64,000 nucleotides of DNA from Paralichthys olivaceus (Eukaryota; Chordata; Actinopteri; Pleuronectiformes; Paralichthyidae), in contig NC_091110.1 in NCBI RefSeq assembly GCF_024713975.1, positions 1,550,001 to 1,614,000 of the forward strand, written 5' to 3'. Positions within the stretch are counted from its first letter, which is position 1. Every line of letters begins with the position of its first letter. This document shows positions 13,601 through 23,824 of the stretch, in pieces. The position numbers and the translations under genes were made by a program. Under the pieces are notes generated by a model. It was given only the letters and a program-made list of their open reading frames with translations. It searched no databases and was not told where the DNA came from.

Positions 13601-13879
13601 GTTTTCTTTGTGTTTTATTAATGCGATCGGAATGCATGAAATCATACAGAGTTTGCCAATTTGTCATGTTAAGAACAATACAAAAAATCAATACATATCA
13701 TACTATGTATGTATTGAGTGTGGCAAATAAAAAATTTTGGTGCTTTTGATTATCAGGTGAACTATATCCTGGAGTCGCGGGCCAGTACCTCTCGTGCTGA
13801 TTACTTTGCTCAGAAGCAGCGGAAACTGAGCCGCCGGACCAGCTTCAGCTTCCAGAAGGAGAAGAAGAGTGGCCAGTAG
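1649..13879 (+). CDS. mapkap1: Sin1, mTORC2 subunit (MAPK-associated protein 1), complete split gene
   Basis: Sin1 is an essential mTORC2 subunit. It recruits Akt and related AGC kinases through its CRIM domain and binds Ras and phosphoinositides at membranes. Coding exons: 1649-1925, 4022-4111, 4797-4945, 6056-6228, 6322-6498, 7539-7648, 8641-8748, 10034-10174, 10852-10989, 11914-12011, 13757-13879. All introns are GT-AG, and the exons sum to 1584 nt (527 aa plus TAG). The N-terminus [20 protein letters not shown] is near identical to mammalian Sin1. By offset from the human protein, CRIM is about 145-273, the Ras-binding domain about 285-358 and the PH domain about 388-492. The RRRSNT motif with Thr92 at the first junction corresponds to human Thr86, an Akt/S6K site. 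The family length is about 522 aa; the extra residues lie in the poorly conserved part around 40-75. Frame is open through every junction. Alternative splicing, known in mammals, cannot be seen here. Confidence 0.97.
4985..5110 (+). repeat. ERE-bearing dispersed repeat, copy 1 (mapkap1 intron 3)
   Basis: The block from 'tgaggaaatttcttcaaat' to just past 'tatgacctcacacaat' shares its core wording (gtcaaggtca..tg.cctca) with the blocks at 5730-5990 and 10510-10830. It contains the perfect palindrome AGGTCA-gta-TGACCT at 5072-5086. The family has the feel of a common teleost non-autonomous repeat, but I cannot name it. Confidence 0.5.
5150..5222 (+). repeat. Pyrimidine-rich module shared with 38.97 kb
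   Basis: The tract with 'cccactatcactctctctt' and 'cccatctctcctct' recurs almost word for word at about 38,970-39,040. There it runs into a TTGAA-type LINE tail. This makes it a piece of a dispersed element rather than simple low complexity. Confidence 0.4.
5730..5990 (+). repeat. ERE-bearing dispersed repeat, copy 2 (mapkap1 intron 3)
   Basis: Shared words with the 10.5-10.8 kb copy include 'catctcaagtctgcctt', 'gttgtcacttg' and 'ggtcaaaggt'. The central palindrome is degenerate here (AGGTCA-tag-TGGCCT near 5777-5791), and a second decayed unit lies near 5915-5940. It ends about 65 bases before coding exon 4 at 6056. Confidence 0.5.
6885..7145 (+). repeat. Dispersed teleost repeat, copy A (mapkap1 intron 5)
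   Basis: It opens with 'aaagggacacttcaccc' and continues through 'caccactatgctgatgga' to 'gtaagccccggcattcaa'. The latter phrases recur in the same order at 15,640-15,750. The start resembles a very common fish MITE terminus. A poly(A) run at 7060-7075 interrupts it. Confidence 0.5.
9075..9450 (-). mobile_element. L2-like LINE 3' region fragment (mapkap1 intron 7)
   Basis: Phrases such as 'cctatagcagca' and 'ctttatcaaaaaggaa' are followed by 'gattccacagcagagga'. They match in order the 3' part of the antisense LINE copy at 20,220-20,530. Only non-coding 3' sequence is present, with no reverse transcriptase. Flanking words around 9000-9060 also recur at 29,705-29,790. Confidence 0.5.
10510..10830 (+). 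repeat. ERE-bearing dispersed repeat, copy 3 (mapkap1 intron 8)
   Basis: This is the longest copy. It has two internal units, one with a degenerate palindrome near 10595 (aggtca-tgg-tggccc) and one with a perfect palindrome at 10712-10726. It ends with 'ggaggcatacaacc' and 'ggcagcaattctagttt', wording typical of the 3' part of a teleost dispersed repeat. It lies just upstream of coding exon 9. Confidence 0.5.
10705..10726 (+). promoter_or_regulatory. Composite DR1 plus perfect oestrogen response element motif
   Basis: TGGTCA-a-AGGTCA (10705-10717) is a direct repeat with one spacer, the PPAR/RXR and HNF4 type. It overlaps AGGTCA-cag-TGACCT (10712-10726), a perfect inverted repeat with three spacers, the oestrogen receptor consensus. 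The motif match is seen directly. Binding or function is inference only, because the motif belongs to a dispersed repeat. Confidence 0.45.
12242..13435. mobile_element. Non-autonomous hAT transposon with perfect 8-bp target duplication (mapkap1 intron 10)
   Basis: The 1194-bp element starts tagtgatagaccgat and ends atcggtcaatcccta. The ends are inverted repeats matching at 12 of 15 positions. The direct repeat AATGGAAC flanks it exactly at 12234-12241 and 13436-13443; 8 bp is the hAT-superfamily size. The termini are rich in 'gccgata/atcgg' subrepeats. No transposase reading frame is visible, so it would have moved in trans. A second hAT-like end, tagggctgtcaacgaat, occurs at 12662 inside it and may be a nested insertion. 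Confidence 0.8.
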
Positions 13880-14255
13880 ACACCTGTTTGTCTGCATACA
13901 CACAGACATGATAGTCTCATACACTGACAGCATCAGGCTCAACAGGAGTGGAGACTGACTGGACAGTCAAGACGGAGCAGGAAACACAGCTCAAGCTCGT
14001 TTAAATTATATTGTAAAAAAGAAAGACTTGTGGGAAATGTTGGTTGTCATGTTGCCATCAGTTCCTTTTTTATTCACTGCCTCTGAATTTATCCATCCTC
14101 CAGGATATATTTGTACAGCTTGGACACGCTGGTTTGTACACCCAACAAGCAAATCAAGAGCTGCATCCTATCATGCGACATGTTTTCTACATGTTCGCCC
14201 CAAGGTTCCTGCATCTTTTTCACAATATAATAAAGAAAATGCTTCACGTTGTTAA
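13880..14255 (+). terminator. mapkap1: mapkap1 3' UTR with AATAAA at 14229-14234
   Basis: The sequence after the TAG at 13877-13879 is non-repetitive. It carries a canonical AATAAA poly(A) signal about 350 bases downstream, so cleavage would be expected near 14245-14260. A longer 3' UTR using a later signal is possible. Confidence 0.55.
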
Positions 14256-16251
14256 TGAACTGTACATAGGCATTTTACATTGAGTAGATTAAATACTTAT
14301 GATGAAATAGCCCTGTCTGGATTAAAAAACAAACAGGTGAGTACCTTCTGTCTGGCTCCTTTACATTATCCACACTCAATTGGCAGTTTATTACAGTCTA
14401 ATATAATGCCTAACACCTCAAAGGTGTTTGTAGCTTTCTTTCTGAATGGTTTTGTAAATGAACCTTTTCGAATAAGACAGGCTGAGGGACTCAGAACCTG
14501 CAACACCGCTGCTGCTCAAAGAGCTGCTTACCTCTTTGTTCAAAGTTCAGTGAAGCTCCTCTCAGTACGCACAACCCCTAACTGGAGAATCAGTTCTCGT
14601 TTCCATTGTCGTTAACACACCCCAGGTGACGTGAACACACTGTTGTAATGATCAACAGTGTTACTTACATTGATGAATCTCAGCTGCTATTTCATTCATA
14701 TCGAACGTATCGTGTTCAAATCACATCATGTTTGACACTGCACTTCCCCGGGCCATTAAGGAGACACATACAAAGTGTGAGGAAGTGTTAGGCCAATAAG
14801 ATTTATGGTTTGCGAGGTATGTACTTCACATACAGACAGATGTTTGTAGAATTAGTGGAGAGATGAGGTGAACAATATAACATTAATATGTTGTTCAGGA
14901 CTGCACTAGTGTTAGCTGGGTTTTCCTAGTGAGGAAAGGTGTTTGAACTCCTTAGTTTAAATGCTTTATCCCTTATCCCTGCACATAGTCTTAGGCTATT
15001 TCATCCAAAAGTGAGCAACAGAACAAAATATGCCTGCATCCTTTGTGTCATGGCTGACTTTTATGAAGGTTGACCAATATTTTTAAGCAAGAAAATACAT
15101 TTTTGGCAATTGCACACCAAACCAGGTATAGAAACATACACAGTTTAAGAAGAAACCAAAATTGTCATGCTGAGCCTTGCCTACCAGTTTAGGACAGTAA
15201 AAACGCAATGGGTTTTTGGGAGGAGGGAAGTGACAGTTTTCCTCATTAATATGTCATTTACCTTACCATTCCTATCCCTAACCCTAAACAGTCCTGTCCT
15301 ATGCCAACCCCCAGCATTCATATCCAGGGCAATTTCCTCCTGGAAAGTGGTAGGAGTTGGAGATGTGTCGTCCATCTTATAAAGAGTCTTGGATTTGAAC
15401 AGTCAGAAGTACAGCTTGAGTCTTTATGCAGCAGAGCTTCTCGAAACTCGTCCGTTTTTCACAAACTCAAAAATACTGTTGGTTGTCAACATAATACTGA
15501 CAACTTTCACAATAGTTTTAATGTCTAGACTATATCTGAATATGAAACAAATCATATTATTTAGTCATTTTTATGACATGTATCACATGTCAGAAGGTTA
15601 AAGTTGCATGTAGTTGCAAGTTGCAAAAATGAAAATTCACTCATTTACTCACCACTATGCTGATGGAGTGTTTGAGTCCACAAAACACACTGCCCCTATG
15701 GTGTCATGGGTGTCATGCAAGTGTCTGTAAGCCCCGGCATTCAAATTTGGCTCAAAAGCTAATTTATAGTGTTTTTAGCCTAAATGTTCATTGTGATCTG
15801 TGTGCAAACTGCTCTGGAGGAGGATAACAGCTGGCTCATATGGGGTCAACATTTCTGTTACGTAGTTTGTGGCCAGACCAAGGTGAGATTTAAAAGTAAA
15901 ATCCGAAAATCAATTCTCAACCGATCAGACAGCCAGAGGAGCAAGTCTTGAAAATATGAATGCGTGAATGGTCAGTGGTAAGGTCAGAGCGTAAGAGCAT
16001 AGTTTTATGAAGTGAAGGAAACATGACTGGGCAACTTTTTTTTTACCTGTGACTTACTAATGACAACTGATAATTTGAAAGTAGGAACTGGAGCATTATA
16101 CCACAGGCCAAGAAAACAACTTGTTGCAAAATGGAAGGTTTAGAACAGGCATTGCACTAGTAGGAGAAATTTGGGAGAGGAATAATAACTTGAATACACT
16201 AGTTCAATGATATCAATGGTCCTATACATATACAGTGTTACAGCTTGGCTC
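14256..16251. other. Intergenic, no gene seen
   Basis: AT-rich sequence downstream of mapkap1. The only structure I can support is the dispersed repeat at 15,600-15,850. Open frames here are short and unlike any family I recognise. Confidence 0.5.
15600..15850 (+). repeat. Dispersed teleost repeat, copy B
   Basis: The shared run includes 'caccactatgctgatgga', 'gtgtttgagtcc', 'gtaagccccggcattcaa' and 'atttgg', in the same order as copy A at 6885-7145. Confidence 0.5.
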
Positions 16252-16256
16252 AAGGT

Positions 16257-16626
16257 TGTAATAACAGAGAAATCACACACACCGATAAGGCCGAAACAAC
16301 ATCATTTATTCAAATAACCAAAGAAATAAACTCAAACGATTACAGTAAGTATGGTGAGTATCAGTAGCGTAAGGCATGTGTGCATGAGGGAAAGTGCAGG
16401 TGAGAGTGTTGAAACAAATATAGAAACAAACCAAACTAAACCAATACAGAGGCCATGATGTCAGGTGGCAGCTGCCCAGGGAGAGAGAACACAGACTGGG
16501 GAAGACACCCCTTTATGCCTTTTGCTCCTTCCACCTCTCAGCTCTCACCCATCAGTTACTCTGACGACCCACCCAGGCTCCTTCAAGGAGTAACATCAAC
16601 AGGAAGTCACTTGGTGGGCCGTCACA
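16257..16626 (-). mobile_element. Solo LTR, 370 bp, minus orientation
   Basis: Read on the minus strand it begins TGTGACGGCCC and ends TTATTACA, the TG...CA pattern of LTRs. Flanks are aaggt (16252-16256) and acggt (16627-16631), a 5-bp target duplication with one change. A minus-strand AATAAA-type signal (gaataaatg, near 16,300) lies close to the LTR 3' end, and a TATA-like cataaag lies near 16,515. No internal retroviral-type sequence follows, so recombination to a solo LTR is inferred. Confidence 0.6.
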
Positions 16627-16631
16627 ACGGT

Positions 16632-18871
16632 AATTGATAGGATAGATATGGTTACCTACAATTCAATGTATATTTGTTTTTCAAACCATAATTTTAGTTC
16701 CTCCAAAGTATTCAGTTAAACCGTTTTGCATCTTTGTTTACAAAACACAATATAAAAGTCATAATTTTAATAGTACAGTAAACCCAAAATAGTATTCTCA
16801 GGAACACAGGGATCTAGAATAATTCATCAATTAAACTCCAAAGTGTTGTGCTAATCTGGGACACAATGCACACAATGGACAATAAATACGTTTTACCCAG
16901 ACTCCTCTAATCAGTGTGTGAAGTGAAGCTCTCAAGACTCCCTCATACATTATTTTTGGCAAAAGTTAACAAAGTATGGCAGGGAATCCTGGAATGGATA
17001 TCTGCAACTTCACACAGCTTCACTGCTGAGGTGTATTTTTCAAAATGTAGAAAAGAAAAAACCCAAAACTTTGGGATGGAAGATTATGTTTTTATCCCTC
17101 CTTTTAAAACAATGGGAAAAAAACAGAGGCTCCTAAAAATGTTCCTTCTTTTTTCAAAAATAAACTAATGAGAAGACTTCGGTTTTTGAGTTTTTCATAC
17201 CAAAAATTTCAAACAATAAATTTATACCAACTACTTGTGCTTTGTAAAGATAACAAAACAAGGTCAACTTAAATGTTTATTTAAAACTGTCTGTTCTGTA
17301 TCCTTCAAGTTGTGACAGACACATAATGGTCATCTATTAGCCTTTGTAAGATCTGTGTGGACAATGCACTCTTCCAACACAACTATACTTCACTTTGAGG
17401 GGGTCACAAATGTCAACTGGCTGTGGGCAGGGAGGCAGTTGCATCCACGTCTTCTTGACTCCTGTGGTCTGCCTATCATCTGGATCAGTGTCCGGTCGAA
17501 AGGATGAGGTTGTACCAAATTAAGATTGAATACTCACGCCTAGCATTCACCCTAATAAAAATCAACAACATTTCTGATTGCTTATCCATCATGCAAGTGG
17601 TGAGAAGAACATGGGTGCTAGCTCATTCATAATAGTTTTATCTAGATCGACCTTATACATTGGCAAGTCTGTATTATAGTTTTAAACTACTTAACATATA
17701 ACCCTAACGACTTATGGCCAAGGAGAGACAACAGTAGTTGGTGGCATCTCAGGAGACCTTTGCCACTAAGACTGACCGAGCAGAGGAACTTCTGCTTCAC
17801 AGGACAACTGCAATAAGAATAAAGCTCTAAGGTTTTGTGTGGGATGTACAGTACCTACATTGCAAATGTAAATGCAGACACAAGAAGTTTAACACTGTCT
17901 GGGTACACACTTACTCATACAAAAGAAGTCTGGTTTAGCTCTGACATAAGACAAGATTACAAGAACAAACTAAACTTCCACTCCAGTGTGTTACCATAAA
18001 ACAATAACAAATATAGTTTTTCTAAATGTTTGTTTACAGGTAGCTTGATAAAAGTCCAGTTAATGTCTCTTCACATCCCTCTGTGACTGGTCTTATTTAA
18101 TTTTATTGTAGCCTATTTAATGTTGATTCAAAGAAAACACATCACCTTTAAAACAACAGGCTTCACTCAAAGAGGAGGGAAGATGACACGTGGATGAATT
18201 ATTATATTCATTACATTATTACTATACTATCTTTATATTTATTTATTTACTATTTTATTATTCTTTAAATATTTTTGTTAATTTTATTCAAAATCATATC
18301 TAGATGAGCAATTATCCATGGCCTACCTCTTCGGCAAGAGGCTACAGAGAATAACTCAATCTGGATCAAAGCCACACTAGAACTATTGCTAAATTTTCAG
18401 TAGAACATTAAAAACCCATCTTTCTCCCTAAATCTCTCTTACCTGAACTAACACAGCAGTCACACATGCACATGCACCCACCAGGCCTCAGACATTGTGA
18501 CAGTAATCCTTCTGCTCTTATATAGCAGTTGGCAAAACACTTTTAGGTGCATTATACTGCCACCTTCAAAAAAATGTATATTAGCACTGTTCTGGTTAAA
18601 AAATGAAGCCTTAGCTTGATTTCTTCGTATCCACCTGAGTACTAAGAGAATAGCCAACAGTTCCCCTGTAAAAACTGATATGTGATTGTTAACTCTTTTG
18701 TTTGACATAATATTGAACTCTTGGATGGTAAAAGCAACTCCTACTTTATTGTATGTTTTTGATGCATTAGTGTATATTTAAAAATACTCAGGATACTGTC
18801 TTTCTATATCAATATTGACTTGTCCTCAATATTTCCCATTTTATTTCATTTTAAAATGTATACGTCAACCA
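16632..18871. other. Intergenic, no gene seen
   Basis: AT-rich, with several simple A/T stretches (for example 18,225-18,290). I see no recognisable coding segment or RNA gene. Confidence 0.45.
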
Positions 18872-19126
18872 CCGCCGGCTGTGGCTGAGCAGTAGAGCGG
18901 TCGTCCCATAAGGTCGTCGGTTCAAACCCAGTCTTCCCTTCTGCATGCCGAAGTGTCCTTGGGCAAGATGCTGAACCCCAAATGGCCTATCATAGAAAAA
19001 TAAGTGCTGCCCATAGATGCACTGTATGGATGTGTGTGTGAATGGCAAACTCTAAAGTACTGTACTGTAAAGCACTTTGAGTGGTCATCAAGACTAGAAT
19101 AGCGCTATATAAATACAGACTATTTA
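18872..19126 (+). mobile_element. tRNA-derived SINE, copy 1 of a tandem pair
   Basis: The head has pol III promoter-like boxes: an A box around 'gtggctgagcagtagagcgg' and a B box 'ggttcaaaccc'. The body contains 'gtccttgggcaagatgctga', and the tail is 'gcgctatataaatacaga'. The same head-to-tail structure recurs at 19,128, 30,586 (reverse), 36,176, 39,178 and 54,088, and as a tail only at 49,765. Confidence 0.75.
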
Positions 19127-19127
19127 C

Positions 19128-19384
19128 CACCAGCTGTGGCTCAGGTATAAGTGTGGTCTGTCCACTAACCAGAATGGTTGGGATTCAATCCCCGTTTGCC
19201 CCATTGGACAAGCTACCAAACCCAAAATTGCCCCTGACAGCTTTGCTGGCAGTTTATGATTGATGTATGATAGAGAAGGTGCATATGAAAGTGTGTGCAA
19301 GTGGGTGGATGACTAAACTGTACTCTAAAGCACTTTGAGTGGTCATCAAGAAAAAAAGGGGCCATATAAATAGAGACCATTTAT
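19128..19384 (+). mobile_element. tRNA-derived SINE, copy 2 of a tandem pair
   Basis: It starts 'cagctgtggctcagg' directly after copy 1. It has a B-box-like 'gattcaatcccc' and the tail 'gccatataaatagagacc'. It is more decayed than copy 1. Confidence 0.65.
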
Positions 19385-19828
19385 CTCTTGAACTGCATGT
19401 CCAAGAAGCTCTTGATCTCTTTATTTTCCTCCTCTTGACAATTTTGTCAAACTCACTGGATTGAACCCACTGGATGATACCCATTACAGCCTTTTAGGTT
19501 TGGCCAGAATGTGAATGACAACTGGAGTTGTCTTACGGCACCACAGCAGAGTCTGTTATTGAATTTTATCCAACTAGATACAGATATAAATTATGTAACC
19601 ATAATCTCCAACTGCCATAATTAATCCACTATATTTAGTTTTTAATGCTGGCTCCCCACTCGCTGCCCCTTAAACATCTTAAACTATTCAACACTTTTTT
19701 ACACTTTTCAATTGACTTTTATCAAACAATATATCTAAATATTTGAAACATTGCACCCTTCCTCAGCTTTGTCCCTCAAGTTTAATGCTAGTCTGCTCTT
19801 GCATTTTCCTTCTTGTAAAACAATTTAA

Positions 19829-22800
19829 ATGTTCAATTTTATTTGTATAGCACCAAATCATAATACACATTATCTCAAGGCACTTTACATAGCAGGTGAG
19901 AGAGACATCATCAGCTAACAGCTCTGACTAGTTAAAATTTAAACAATAACAGTGTTAAGAAGTTATTTATTATTATTGATAACAGGCACAATTCATATAA
20001 TAATTAATTACTGAAGTATTGTTGTTAATAATAATAATAAAAATAATTATAATAGTTGTTGTCCTGCAGTTCTGGAGTCAAAGATATCTGAAATGAGAGA
20101 GAGAAAGAGAGAGAGGGAGTATGGGAGAAAAAAAGAAACATAGTTATGTATTAAAATAAAGACATGGGTGTAGGGGGGCAGAGAGAAGTGGAGAAGTGCT
20201 TAGTGCATGATGGGAGTTCCTCCAGCAGTCTAGACCTATAGCAGCATAACTAAGGGATGGTTCAGGACTCACCTGATCCAGAACTAACTATAGGCTTTAT
20301 CAAAAAGGAAAGTTTTAAGTTTAACTTTAAATGCAGAGATGGTGTCTGCCTCCTGAACCCAGAGTGGGAGCTAGTTCCACAGGAGAGGAGCCTGGTAGCT
20401 GAATGCTCTACCTCCTGTTCTACTCTTACAGACTCTTGGAACCACAAGAGAGCCTGTGTTTTGTGAACCTAGTGATCTATAGGATAATACAGTGTTATCA
20501 GTTCTTTGATGTATGAAGGGGCTTGATTGTTTAGGGCTTTTTGGACCAACTGGAGGCTTTTCACAAACCTCCTGTGACATCCTGATAATAAAGAATTACA
20601 GTAATCTAGTCTAGAGGTAACAAATGCGTGGACTAGTTTTTCAGCATCATTCTGAGACAGGATGTTTCTAATTTCCTTAATAAATGGAAGAAAGCTGTCC
20701 TAGAGACTTGTTTTATATGTTGGTCAAATGACATGTCCTGGTCAAACATGACTCCAAGGTTCCTCACAGTGGAGCTGGAGGCCAAACTAATACCATCCAA
20801 TGTGACTGGTCTGGTCAGACAGTGATTCTCTGAGATGTTTAGGGTCAATTACAATGACCTCAGTTTTGTCTGAATTTAGAAGTAAGAAGTTTTGGGTCAT
20901 CCAGGCCTTGATGTTCTTGAGACATTCTTGAAGTTGAACTAAGTGATTAGATTCATCAGGGTTCATAAAAATGTATGGCTGTGTGTCGTCTGCGTAACAA
21001 TGGTAGTGTATGTGGTGCTTTCTCATGATGTTGCCTAAGGGGAGCATATACATAAGGTGAAGAGTATCAGTCCAAGGACAGAACCTTGTGGAACTCCATG
21101 ACTAACTTGCATGTGAATGGAGGGGTCATTGTTGACGTTAACAAATTGAAATCTATCTGATAAATATGATTTAAACCAGTCTAGTGCAGTTCCTCTGATC
21201 CCTACATGTCGTTCCAGTCTCTGTACAGGATCTTATGATCTATGGTGTCAAATGCTGCACTAAGATCCAACAGGACAAGTATAGAGACAAGTCCATCATC
21301 TTGTGGCAAGGAGGGGAGTCGTTTTAAATTAATTAATGGGAGAGGTCGAATTAACTAAGGAGGTAACAATAACTTAGGGACCAACAACGCCACCTGGGGC
21401 CTTGCAACCCCAGGATATAATGTAAATCAAAAAAATGGTTTAATGAAAAGAAACCTAAAGGGACACAGGTTCATGACTGAGGAGGCAGAGACAGCAAATT
21501 ATATAATGCAACTATATTTATTGATTCAAAGAAATCAGGACTGGACCTAAAAGAGAAGAAAAGAACTGAAGCTGGTGAACTGAAACTAAGTTCAGACGAA
21601 TATAAGGTGAGTCAACGACAATTAGTTTATTGACAGAACACAATATCTAAAATGTAAGCCAGCTAAAGCAATACTAAAAGCTCTAATGACTATAACAGAA
21701 AACTAAAATCAGTGGGCTGGGGCCTCAGTGGGAGGCAGACTACTGGAAAAGTGCCTCACCTCAAGCCTGGGGTGCAACACTACAGAAAAATCACAGCAAA
21801 ACATGCACTAAAAGTGCCCCAGTGCCTACTTGCATGCAACAGGAGTGAGGTCCTCACCACGGTGCCTAGCCCCCCCACCTGATGACACCCAGTCCGCACT
21901 GAAAATCAAAGAAAGAAACAAAGAAACTTCCTGAAACAAAGAAAACAAAAGGTTAACAAAACCAACAACCCAATTGATGATTAAACAGAATTCCAAAACA
22001 TACAGACTCGAAGCAAACAGTCAAACAAAAATGTACCTAAACTAAGCAACCTTAATAAATCTGGAACAACGAACAAATCAAAACTACAGAAATGAGCAAA
22101 ACAAACAAACAAAGGCAAACCTAACAAAAGCAGAACAGAACAACAGGTAGCCACCACCAGGGACCAGCAAAGAGAGAGAACTGAGCCAGCTGAGGCATTT
22201 TATACTGCACCTGGGCAGGGGGAGGGGCTTAGGGAGGATTCGTGCTGGACTACCTGGGCTGCGTTCACAATGCTTCACTACAATCTGATGCCATGAAAAG
22301 GTCATTAGTGACTTTTAACAGTGCTGTTTCTGTGCTGTGATGGATTCTAAATCTTGACTGAAAGTTTTCCAACAAACCGCTACTATCTGAGTAATCACAC
22401 AGCTGGTTAGCAACAGCTTTTTCTAGGATTTTGGAAATGAAGGGCAGGTTTGATATGGGTCTATAATTAGCTGAAACCTCTGGATCAAGAGTGGGCTTTT
22501 TAAGCAGAGGTTTAGTAACAGCTACCTTAAAAGCTTGTGGTATGTAGCCGGTTAACAGACGTTATGTTAATCTGATTTAATATGGAACTGTCAGTTAGGG
22601 GGAAAACTTCCTTAAAAAGTCCAGTTAGGACAGAGTCTAATAGACAAGTTGTTGGTTTACATGATGCAACTAATGAGGTCAGTTCAGGAAGATCAATGGA
22701 AGAAAATTGGTTCAAACATAAATCTGGTGCTACAGGTGGTTCTATGGTTTCAGGACCAGACAATGTGTCTGTGCTATTCATGGGGAGGAGGTGGTGGATT

Positions 22801-23175
22801 TTATCCCTGATGGTTATAATTTTATTTGTAAAGAAGCTCATGAAGTCATTGCTTCTCAGGGTTAGAGGAAAAGATGGGTCAGTAGAGGTATGACTTTCTG
22901 TCAGCCTGGCTACAGTGCTGAAGAGGAACCTGGTGTTGTTCTTATTTTCTTCTATTAATAATGAATAATAAGAGGTTCCAGCATTTCTAAGTGCTTTCTT
23001 GTAATTCATCAGGCTATCCTTCCAGGCTAGGTGAAAGTCATATTGATTGGTGGAATGCCACTTCCTCTCTAGTTTTCGTGATGTCTGTTTTAAAACACGT
23101 GTTTGAGAATTATACCATGGAGCTAATCTCCTCTGATTTACCTTCTTCTTTTTTAGCGGGGCTACATCCATTAGT
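19829..23175 (-). mobile_element. L2/Maui-like LINE, antisense, broken and interrupted by a solo LTR
   Basis: On the minus strand, 23171-22527 encodes the linker upstream of reverse transcriptase (ending in 'FFTNKI..RDKIHHLLP'-type sequence). Reverse transcriptase follows at about 22,560-22,287 and continues at 21,301-20,640, including a CYADDTQ catalytic box near 20,990. The last residues are 'LGVMFDQDMSFDQHIKQVSR'. The 3' UTR runs to about 19,829, ending 'gctatacaaataaaattgaa'. A 981-bp LTR splits the reverse transcriptase at 21,302-22,282. Several frameshifts and stops make it inactive. The endonuclease part is missing. Confidence 0.8.
21302..22282 (-). mobile_element. Solo LTR, 981 bp, inserted in the L2 reverse transcriptase
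   Basis: The LINE sequence stops at 'gtccatcatct' (21301) and resumes 'atctgatgcc' (22283). ATCT is therefore duplicated on both sides (21298-21301 and 22283-22286). The insert runs TGTGGCAAGG...CACTACA on the + strand, so it has TGT/ACA ends on either strand. On the minus strand a TATAAAA lies at 22204-22198, about 80 bases in from the LTR start, followed by a pyrimidine-rich segment. This fits U3-R order in the minus orientation. There is no coding sequence. Confidence 0.7.
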
Positions 23176-23224
23176 CAGTCCATTAGTCAGGGTAATTGGG
23201 CTAGCTGCTGAAATTTCATGCCCT

Positions 23225-23660
23225 ACTTTAAATTAAGACTTACCTTGAATTCCTCGAGCACAATCCTCCACCTAACCTCTCATCCTCCTCAAACCTCACC
23301 TAAGGTGGTGCTCTAGATGTCAGCCCTCACATTCTCATGGCCTCAGACATTTGACTTGTCACTATTTTCGTCCTGCTAGATCTTAGTACTGCATTTGACA
23401 CTATCACAAGATTTGATTACACTTATTACAGATGCTTACGACACTGGAATATGCTATTGGGATTAAAGAATCAGCACTAGGCTGGTTTAAATAATATTTT
23501 AAAGATAAAATATTGTTCATGCTAGCAATGACTCTTCCATGGACACAAAAGGTAATCATGGAGTTCCACAAAGTACTGGGCTTGGACAGATACTTTTCAC
23601 TTAAAATATGCTTCCCTTGGGCATTATTATCAGAAAGCACCTCATAAGTGTGCATTTTAT
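23225..23660 (+). mobile_element. Decayed L2-like reverse transcriptase fragment, sense strand
   Basis: The tract 'cctgctagatcttagtactg' plus 'catttgacactatcacaag' decodes to a degenerate [12 protein letters not shown] motif, followed by 'ggagttccacaaagtactgg' (GVPQ-type box). Stops and frameshifts are frequent. It lies head to head with the antisense LINE ending at 23,175. Confidence 0.55.
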
Positions 23661-23824
23661 TGTATTTTTATTTGATAAATGTAATAATGAAATCAACAGA
23701 CCCTACAGTATGACAAAAATCTAAAACAATGTATCATATAAAATCAAGCAAACTAAATTCTTTACAAAGAGTACATCTCTACTCTGAAATTAAAACAATA
23801 ATGACTCAGCTTGCAGACCTCAGA

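Noticed and set aside
18872-18945. Possible tRNA gene (A and B boxes)
   Set aside because: It does not form a full cloverleaf that I can support and is followed by the body and tail shared with other SINE copies.
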